DNA of 39,244 bases from Trueperaceae bacterium (GTDB taxonomy: Bacteria; Deinococcota; Deinococci; Deinococcales; Trueperaceae), in contig JACCWH010000108.1 in the NCBI GenBank assembly GCA_013697735.1, forward strand, positions 1 to 39,244, in the 5' to 3' direction. The number at the start of each line of letters is the position of its first letter. Position 1 is the stretch's first letter. The notes under the pieces are model-generated. The model ran no database searches, was not told where the DNA came from, and saw nothing but the letters and a program-made list of their open reading frames with translations. A program made the position numbers and the translations under genes. Below, one piece after another: positions 34,185 through 39,244 of this stretch.

Positions 34185-35155
34185 GCACGCACTCCGCGGC
34201 GCCCTCCGCCCCGGCGGGCGCCCTCCGTACCCTCGGCCCCGACGACGCATCGGCTGTCGCCGACCTCTGGAACGCCACCTTCGGCGACACGCACCCGCTG
34301 CGCGCCAAGGCCTTCGCGACCTGGTGGGGCTCCGAGCACACCGACGCCGACCTCACCTTCGGCCTCTCCCGTGGTGGGCGGCTCGTGGGCGCACTGCTCG
34401 CACGGGCGCCGCGTCGAGCGTGGTCGACGCCCGGCGTCGGACACGTATCGCTCCTCGCCGTCGCCCCCGAGGCACAGGGCGCGGGCGTGGGCGCCGAACT
34501 CTGGCGCGCCGGCGTGACGGCGTTGCGCGAGCGCGGCGTGCGCGTCGTACGGCTCGGCGCCGATCCCGGCCATCTCCTTCCGGGCGTGCCGGTGCTCGCC
34601 CCCGCTGCGGCGTGGCGGTTCTTCCGTGCGCGCGGTCTGACCTTCGGCCCGGTCGAGTGCGACCTCCACCTCGACCTGCGTCCCGGCCCGCCGACGACCC
34701 CGTGCGACGCGCGCCTCTTCGACGATGATCCGGAAGCGGTGGTCGCATTCGTCGCGCACGCCTTCCCCGGCCGCTGGGCCGAGGAGGTTGCCGCCTTCGC
34801 GGCGCACGGCTGCACGCTCCTAGGGCTCGAGCGCGCCGGGGCGGTGGTCGCCTTCGCCGCGGCGTTCGGCCCCGACGACGCCATCTCTGGCCCGAGCCTG
34901 ACGTGGTCGGCCGCCCTGGCGGGGCGCCCGGCGGGACTCGGTCCGCTCGGCGTGGAGGTCACGCAGCGAGGGCTCGGGCTCGGTCTCGGCATCGTGGCGG
35001 CGGGTGCGCGCTGGCATCACGCCCGCGGCGCCGAGGACCTCCTCATCGACTGGACCACGCTGGCGCCCTTCTACGGTCGGCTCGGCGCGCGCGTCTGGCG
35101 GGCCTATCAACGCTCCGAGGGTGTGGTCGACGCGGCGGAGCTGGCGAATCCCTGA
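34181..35155 (+). CDS. Tandem-GNAT acetyltransferase, possibly GlmA-like
   Basis: A 324-residue protein with two GNAT folds. The first (about residues 15-165) has the acetyl-CoA loop VAPEAQGAGVGAELW and LGADPGHLLPGVPVLAP; the second (about 180-315) has GVEVTQRGLGLGLGIVAAG and DWTTLAPFYGRLGARVW. Tandem GNATs include mycothiol synthase and the glucosamine/glucosaminide N-acetyltransferase GlmA of Clostridium, which works beside MurK and NagZ in cell-wall recycling. Translational coupling to the regulator of a nagZ-kinase operon makes a GlmA-like role attractive: re-acetylating de-N-acetylated wall sugars before NagZ or the kinase acts. This is inference; the fold alone does not fix the substrate. 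Confidence 0.75.
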   Translation: MSTHSAAPSAPAGALRTLGPDDASAVADLWNATFGDTHPLRAKAFATWWGSEHTDADLTFGLSRGGRLVGALLARAPRRAWSTPGVGHVSLLAVAPEAQGAGVGAELWRAGVTALRERGVRVVRLGADPGHLLPGVPVLAPAAAWRFFRARGLTFGPVECDLHLDLRPGPPTTPCDARLFDDDPEAVVAFVAHAFPGRWAEEVAAFAAHGCTLLGLERAGAVVAFAAAFGPDDAISGPSLTWSAALAGRPAGLGPLGVEVTQRGLGLGLGIVAAGARWHHARGAEDLLIDWTTLAPFYGRLGARVWRAYQRSEGVVDAAELANP

Positions 35156-35157
35156 CG

Positions 35158-35163
35158 TAGACT
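35158..35163 (+). promoter_or_regulatory. Leaderless -10 element of the acyltransferase gene
   Basis: TAGACT, followed by 7 nt and the GTG at 35171, just after the stop of the GNAT gene. Confidence 0.6.
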
Positions 35164-35170
35164 CCACTGC

Positions 35171-37114
35171 GTGATCCCTCTCGGCACCCGCAGCGCACCG
35201 ACGTACCGCGCCGACATCGAGGGGCTCCGGGGCATCGCAATCCTGCTCGTCGTCGCCTATCACGCGTCCGTTCCGGGCTTCACGGGCGGCTACGTGGGCG
35301 TCGACGTATTCTTCGTCCTCTCCGGCTACCTGATCACGGGACTCCTCGCCAGGGAGATCGAGGCGTCCGGTACCGTCCGGTTGCTGGAGTTCTATGGCCG
35401 CCGCGCACGGCGGCTGCTACCGGCCTCCGCGCTCGTGCTCGCGCTCACGATGCTCGTCGGGTACCTCGTCCTCGCTCCGGTCGAGCAACGGTCGATGACC
35501 GCAGCTGCCGTGGCGTCGGCTGCGTACCTCAGCAACGCCTACTTCGCCGTCATGGCGACGGACTACCTCGGTGCTGGATCGAGCACCAACCCGTTCCTGC
35601 ACATGTGGTCGCTGGCGGTCGAGGAGCAGTTCTATCTCGTGTGGCCGCTCATGCTCCTGCTCGCCGTCTCGACAGCACGACTCTGCCGGCGGCCTGCTCG
35701 CTACGGTCTCCTGTGGCTCGTGGTCGTCGTCATCGTCGCCTCGCTCGGAGTCTCCATCTGGCTCACGGAGTACCGCCAGCCATGGGCGTTCTTCCTGCCG
35801 CCGACTCGCGCTTGGGAATTCGCGGTCGGCGGGCTCGTGGCGCTCCTCCCAGCGACGCGCGGACGCCCCGCTCGCTTCGCGGGCTGGTGTGGCCTCGCGG
35901 CCGTCATCGCTGCCGCAGCCCTGTTCGACGATGCGACGGCGTTCCCGGGTTGGATCGCGCTGCTGCCGGTCGTCGGAACCGCGCTCATCGTGCGTGCCGG
36001 CGGTGGGAGCCTCGCGGCGCTCCTGGAATGGCGTCCGCTGCGTGCGTTGGGCCGCCTGTCGTACTCCTGGTACTTGTGGCACTGGCCGGCGATCGTGCTG
36101 GCGACGGCCGCCTTCGGCGAACTCTCGCTCGCTGCACGCATCGCGGTCATGGCGGGGGCCCTCGGCCTCGCCGAGGCGACGTATCGGCTCGTCGAGAACC
36201 CCGTGCGCCGTCACCCCGTCCTCGCCCGACGCCCGGCCCCCTCGCTCTGGTTGGCACTCGCGATCACCCTCAGCAGCGTGACGGCGGGCGTGATCTGGCG
36301 AGCGGCGGTCACGACGGCGTCGGAGTCTCCTGAACAGGTCCGTTTCGAGGAGGCTCGCGCCGACATCCCGATCCTGTACCCGACGGCCTGTCACCTCGAG
36401 ATCTACGAGGTCGAGGTGCGGGCCTGCACGTTCGGACCCGCGGAACCCACAATGACGATCGTCCTCTTCGGCGACAGCCACGCCGCGCAGTGGTTTCCGG
36501 CCCTGCACGCGCTCGCGTGGGATCGGGGCCTGCGGGTGATATCGCTCACGAAGTCGGTCTGCCCCGCCTACGACGTGGATTGGGAGCCTCCCGCCCTCCG
36601 CCGGACCTACGCCGAGTGTGCACGCTGGCGCGATGCCGTCTGGAGGTACCTGGGCGTCGTTCGCCCGGACGTCACCATCCTCGCCGCCTTCGGCGGCTAC
36701 GGTCTCGATCGCGACGAGTGGCTGGCGGGGGTCGACGACGCGTTCTCGGCGGCGAGTCGGGTGAGCGGGCACGTCGTCGCGATCCGCGCCACGCCGATCC
36801 ACGATATCGACCCGGGGACCTGCCTGGCCCGCCAAGCATGGCGGGCATGGGGCGGCACCGCTGCCGAATGCTCGTTCGACGTGGCGAGCGTGGACGACGC
36901 CATCTTCGAAGACGAAGTCGCGCTCGCAGCGACCTACCCGCGCGTCAGTATGCTCGACCTCAACGAGGAGATCTGTTCGGCAGGCACCTGCGACCTCGAG
37001 CGCGACGGCCTCGTCGTCTACCGTGACGAAGATCACCTCACGGCGTCGTTCGCACGGACCTTCGCCGAGCGTTTCGGTCGCCATCTCGACGAGCACGTCG
37101 GCCCGCCCGATTGA
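35171..37114 (+). CDS. OafA/YrhL-type polysaccharide O-acyltransferase with SGNH domain
   Basis: A 647-residue protein with an N-terminal acyltransferase-3 membrane domain (about ten helices, residues 1-385) and a C-terminal extracytoplasmic SGNH hydrolase-like domain. The membrane part shows YRADIEGLRGIAILLVVAYH (Arg and His motifs), GGYVGVDVFFVLSGYLIT, FYGRRARRLLPA, HMWSLAVEEQFYLVWPL and LSYSWYLWHWP. The SGNH part has the nucleophile in FGDSHAAQW (about 433-441) and a late DEDHLT (about 620-625, catalytic Asp/His). Such proteins transfer acetyl groups to surface polysaccharide, LPS or peptidoglycan. GTG is fixed by TAGACT 7 nt upstream. The acceptor polymer is unknown. It converges on tyrA with a 10-nt gap. 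Confidence 0.92.
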   Translation: MIPLGTRSAPTYRADIEGLRGIAILLVVAYHASVPGFTGGYVGVDVFFVLSGYLITGLLAREIEASGTVRLLEFYGRRARRLLPASALVLALTMLVGYLVLAPVEQRSMTAAAVASAAYLSNAYFAVMATDYLGAGSSTNPFLHMWSLAVEEQFYLVWPLMLLLAVSTARLCRRPARYGLLWLVVVVIVASLGVSIWLTEYRQPWAFFLPPTRAWEFAVGGLVALLPATRGRPARFAGWCGLAAVIAAAALFDDATAFPGWIALLPVVGTALIVRAGGGSLAALLEWRPLRALGRLSYSWYLWHWPAIVLATAAFGELSLAARIAVMAGALGLAEATYRLVENPVRRHPVLARRPAPSLWLALAITLSSVTAGVIWRAAVTTASESPEQVRFEEARADIPILYPTACHLEIYEVEVRACTFGPAEPTMTIVLFGDSHAAQWFPALHALAWDRGLRVISLTKSVCPAYDVDWEPPALRRTYAECARWRDAVWRYLGVVRPDVTILAAFGGYGLDRDEWLAGVDDAFSAASRVSGHVVAIRATPIHDIDPGTCLARQAWRAWGGTAAECSFDVASVDDAIFEDEVALAATYPRVSMLDLNEEICSAGTCDLERDGLVVYRDEDHLTASFARTFAERFGRHLDEHVGPPD

Positions 37115-37124
37115 CCCCTCCACT

Positions 37125-38579
37125 TCAGGTGCGGCGCACGTGGCGTTTCGTCCACCGGCCGTCGGGTCCGCCGTGCCACCGCCACGACGCCGAATCGTCG
37201 GCAGGCCGAGTCATGAGCGCCTCCGCGACGCCGTCGAGCGGTACCCGCGGAGCGAAGCGGGTCTTGAGGTACCACACCTCGAGCGCCCGGTGGAGTGCCC
37301 CCCGGTCGTGCGCGTCGGGGACGCGGGCACGATCGACGTAGGTCGCGGCGCGTTCCACCGCGAGATCGAAGAGCGCCGACCGGTGCGTATCCCCCCCGCC
37401 GCCGCTGCCTCGAGCTGAGCGAGGATCGCCGGCAGCAGGCGGCTCCGCGCTGGTATCGCCAGCCCCGTTCGGCGTGCGGCCGCGAGCCTCGTACCCCGCC
37501 GCACGAAGCGCCGCGATCCCGCGCACGAGGTCGGGATGCTCGGCGAAGGCGAGGCGCACCGCCCCGCCCGCCTCGCGGATCGCGAGGACCTCGATGTCTT
37601 TGATGTTGACGTCGGCCTCGCCGAGCGCGCGGGTGATGCGCATGAGTTCGCCGGGCCGGTCGGGGACCGCGATCACCACCTCGTGGCGGGCGGGGAGGAG
37701 GCTCCGGCGCACGATCGGGAGCGCATCGCGCTGCCGCTTCGACCCCTCCGCCACGTCGAGGAGTGCCTCGGGATCGTCGAGCAGGGCGGCGACGTCGTGG
37801 AGCTGCGCGACGAAGACCTCGAGCGCTGCCCGCACCGCCTCACGATTCGCCACCACCATGTCGCGACTCATGCGCGGGCTCCCCGACGCGACACGAGTCA
37901 GGTCGCGAAAGCCTCCCGCCGCCAATAGGGCCAGGAGGTCGCGCTCGTCGTCGAGCCCCACCGCGCGCGTCAGTGCGAGCGCTGCGAGGTACGGAAGGTG
38001 CGAGACCGTCGCCACGAGGCGGTCGTGCAACGTGGGATCGACTTGGATCGGTCGCGCGCCGAGCGCCTCGACGAGCCCACTCACCACCCGCAGCGCCTCC
38101 GCGTCGGTGGCGAGGGTGGGAGTCAGCACCCAGACGGCGTTCTCGAGCAGCGCTGCGTCGGCGTGGAGGACGCCACCCCGTTCGCTCCCCGCCATCGGGT
38201 GCCCGCCGACGTAGCGCAGGTGCGAGAGCGCCGTCACGAGTGGCGCCTTCACGGAACCGACGTCGGTGACGATCGCGTCGGAGCGGAGGTGCGGCGCGAT
38301 CTCCTCCGCGAGGCGCTCGAGCGAGCGCACCGGGGTGGCGAGCACGACGACGTCGGCCTCCGCCAACCAGGGTCCGGCCTCGAGGCGCGCTTCGTCGATC
38401 ACGCCCATCCCGAGTGCGGCGTCGAGTGCGGCCGCGTCGGCATCGAGACCGATCACCCGACGCGCCAGGAAGCGCCCCTGCAGGCCGAGCCCGATCGATC
38501 CGCCGATCAGACCGACGCCCGCGAGCACCACCGTGCCGACGATCGGCGGCGGACGAGCGCCGGGGTCGGGAGGGACCAC
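37125..38579 (-). CDS. tyrA: Prephenate dehydrogenase with ACT domain and C-terminal extension
   Basis: A 484-residue TyrA enzyme that oxidatively decarboxylates prephenate to 4-hydroxyphenylpyruvate for tyrosine synthesis. The NAD(P)-binding VVLAGVGLIGGSIGLGL (about residues 17-33), VVLATPV, TDVGSVKA, GGHPMAGSERGG (about 136-147), the helical dimer domain with THEV-region equivalents, and SGSPRMSRDMVVANRE are all typical. An ACT domain (EVVIAVPDRPGELMRITRAL, about 300-366) suggests tyrosine feedback. About 118 further residues follow (367-484): a Gly/Pro linker, then a helical part. I do not recognise this extension. GTG at 38579 has GAGGAG 3 nt upstream and lies 7 nt after the DAHP synthase stop. 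Confidence 0.92.
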   Translation of the reverse strand: MVPPDPGARPPPIVGTVVLAGVGLIGGSIGLGLQGRFLARRVIGLDADAAALDAALGMGVIDEARLEAGPWLAEADVVVLATPVRSLERLAEEIAPHLRSDAIVTDVGSVKAPLVTALSHLRYVGGHPMAGSERGGVLHADAALLENAVWVLTPTLATDAEALRVVSGLVEALGARPIQVDPTLHDRLVATVSHLPYLAALALTRAVGLDDERDLLALLAAGGFRDLTRVASGSPRMSRDMVVANREAVRAALEVFVAQLHDVAALLDDPEALLDVAEGSKRQRDALPIVRRSLLPARHEVVIAVPDRPGELMRITRALGEADVNIKDIEVLAIREAGGAVRLAFAEHPDLVRGIAALRAAGYEARGRTPNGAGDTSAEPPAAGDPRSARGSGGGGDTHRSALFDLAVERAATYVDRARVPDAHDRGALHRALEVWYLKTRFAPRVPLDGVAEALMTRPADDSASWRWHGGPDGRWTKRHVRRT

Positions 38580-38586
38580 CCGCTCC

Positions 38587-39244
38587 TCAGACCGTCTTGC
38601 CGACGGCCTGCGCCACGGCCAAGAGGCGCGGCATGAGCGCGCCGAACTCGGCATCGTCGAGCTGCTGGGCGGCGTCGGATTTCGCCTCCTCGGGCGCGGC
38701 GTGCACTTCGATGATGAGACCATCGGCGCCCGCGGCGGCGGCTGCGAGCGCGAGCGACGCGACCAGCGGCCGCCGGCCGGCGGCGTGGGAGGGATCGACC
38801 CAGACCGGCAGGTGGGTCAATTCCTTCAGCACGGCCACGGCGCTGATGTCGAGCGTGAAGCGCGTCGAGGTCTCGAAGGTGCGAATGCCCCGCTCACAGA
38901 GCACCACGTTGGGGTTCCCCTGCGACAGGACGTACTCGGCGGCCTGCAAGAACTCGCTGATCGACGTCGAGAGCCCGCGCTTGAAGAGCACCGGTTTGCC
39001 GCTCCTGCCCGCCTCCGCGAGGAGCGCGAAGTTCTGGGTGTTGCGCGCGCCGATCTGGAGCATGTCGGCGCGCGCCGCGACCACCTCGACGAGCTCTGGG
39101 GCGGTCACCTCCGTCACGATCGGCATGCCGAACTCCTCGCGCGCCTCCACGAGCAGCTCCAGCCCCTCCTCGCCCAAGCCCTGAAAACTGTAGGGGCTCG
39201 TTCGCGGCTTGAACGCGCCACCGCGTAGGATCTGCGCGCCGTGG
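38587..39244 (-). CDS. aroF: DAHP synthase (3-deoxy-7-phosphoheptulonate synthase), 5' end outside window
   Basis: About 218 C-terminal residues of a type I-beta DAHP synthase, which joins phosphoenolpyruvate and erythrose 4-phosphate in the first step of the shikimate pathway. The window edge cuts the N-terminal part; the first readable residues are [20 protein letters not shown]. Conserved blocks follow: [40 protein letters not shown] and [15 protein letters not shown], including the metal- and substrate-binding residues. It precedes tyrA by 7 nt on the same strand, so the two are almost certainly co-transcribed. Any fused chorismate mutase or regulatory domain would be beyond the window. 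Confidence 0.93.
   Translation of the reverse strand, partial: HGAQILRGGAFKPRTSPYSFQGLGEEGLELLVEAREEFGMPIVTEVTAPELVEVVAARADMLQIGARNTQNFALLAEAGRSGKPVLFKRGLSTSISEFLQAAEYVLSQGNPNVVLCERGIRTFETSTRFTLDISAVAVLKELTHLPVWVDPSHAAGRRPLVASLALAAAAAGADGLIIEVHAAPEEAKSDAAQQLDDAEFGALMPRLLAVAQAVGKTV

Noticed and set aside
35171-37114. Possible horizontal acquisition of the acyltransferase gene
   Set aside because: Base composition and codon use look only slightly different by eye, it has the same TAGACT leaderless promoter as native genes, and no mobile element or tRNA lies beside it.
1-39244. CRISPR arrays, tRNA or rRNA genes, insertion sequences, phage genes
   Set aside because: None was found: no regularly spaced repeats, no transposase or integrase frames, and no recognisable structured RNA gene.

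Overview
The window is a very GC-rich, gene-dense bacterial chromosome segment with 30 protein genes, two of them cut by the window ends. I see no rRNA, tRNA, CRISPR array, insertion sequence or phage gene. The longest gap without a coding sequence is about 214 bases (4265-4478), so no stretch over 300 bases is empty. The content suggests a high-GC member of the Deinococcota, perhaps Trueperaceae-like. The grounds are a YidC with a large periplasmic domain together with NagZ, MinC and MreD/PBP2 (a double-membrane or diderm-like envelope), a GDH-180 type glutamate dehydrogenase, GatA, and above all many genes that carry a -10 hexamer 5-8 nt in front of the start codon. That leaderless arrangement is known to be common in Deinococcus. 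The phylum call is inference from gene content, not from a marker comparison.

Layout. 1-4264: a partial anchored protein, a CaCA cation exchanger, RidA, a membrane-tethered PP2C phosphatase and GatA. 4265-9187: the classic oriC-type operon rpmH-rnpA-yidD-yidC-khpB-prmC, with lspA converging on it. 9290-18048: the large NAD-glutamate dehydrogenase, hemW, a THUMP methyltransferase, a 65-residue orphan and an AI-2E family transporter. 18101-26638: a triple-GAF diguanylate cyclase diverging from ftsK, then the cell-shape and division run mreD-mrdA-minC, whose genes are joined by 4-nt overlaps.

26608-35155 is the most interesting part. A five-gene minus-strand operon (solute-binding protein, two Dpp-type permeases, the glycosidase NagZ and a BadF/MurK-like amino-sugar kinase) diverges from a HutC-type GntR regulator that is translationally coupled to a tandem-GNAT acetyltransferase. 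Together these look like a self-contained system for importing and recycling peptidoglycan or amino-sugar fragments. The shared 135-bp control region has TGGT/ACCA dyads like those bound by NagR/DasR-type regulators. 35171-39244 holds an O-antigen/polysaccharide acyltransferase with an SGNH domain, then tyrA (with an unexplained C-terminal extension) and the 3' part of a DAHP synthase gene, the start and a branch point of aromatic amino acid synthesis.

Expression signals fall into two classes. Thirteen first-in-transcript genes have TANNNT (mostly TAGACT, TAGGCT or TACACT) ending 5-8 nt before ATG or GTG and no Shine-Dalgarno. Several other genes (rpmH, yidC, khpB, nagZ, dppB, the solute-binding protein, gntR, tyrA) have clear GGAGG-like sites, and the remaining internal genes mostly overlap their neighbour by a few bases. 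This contrast was used to choose several start codons.
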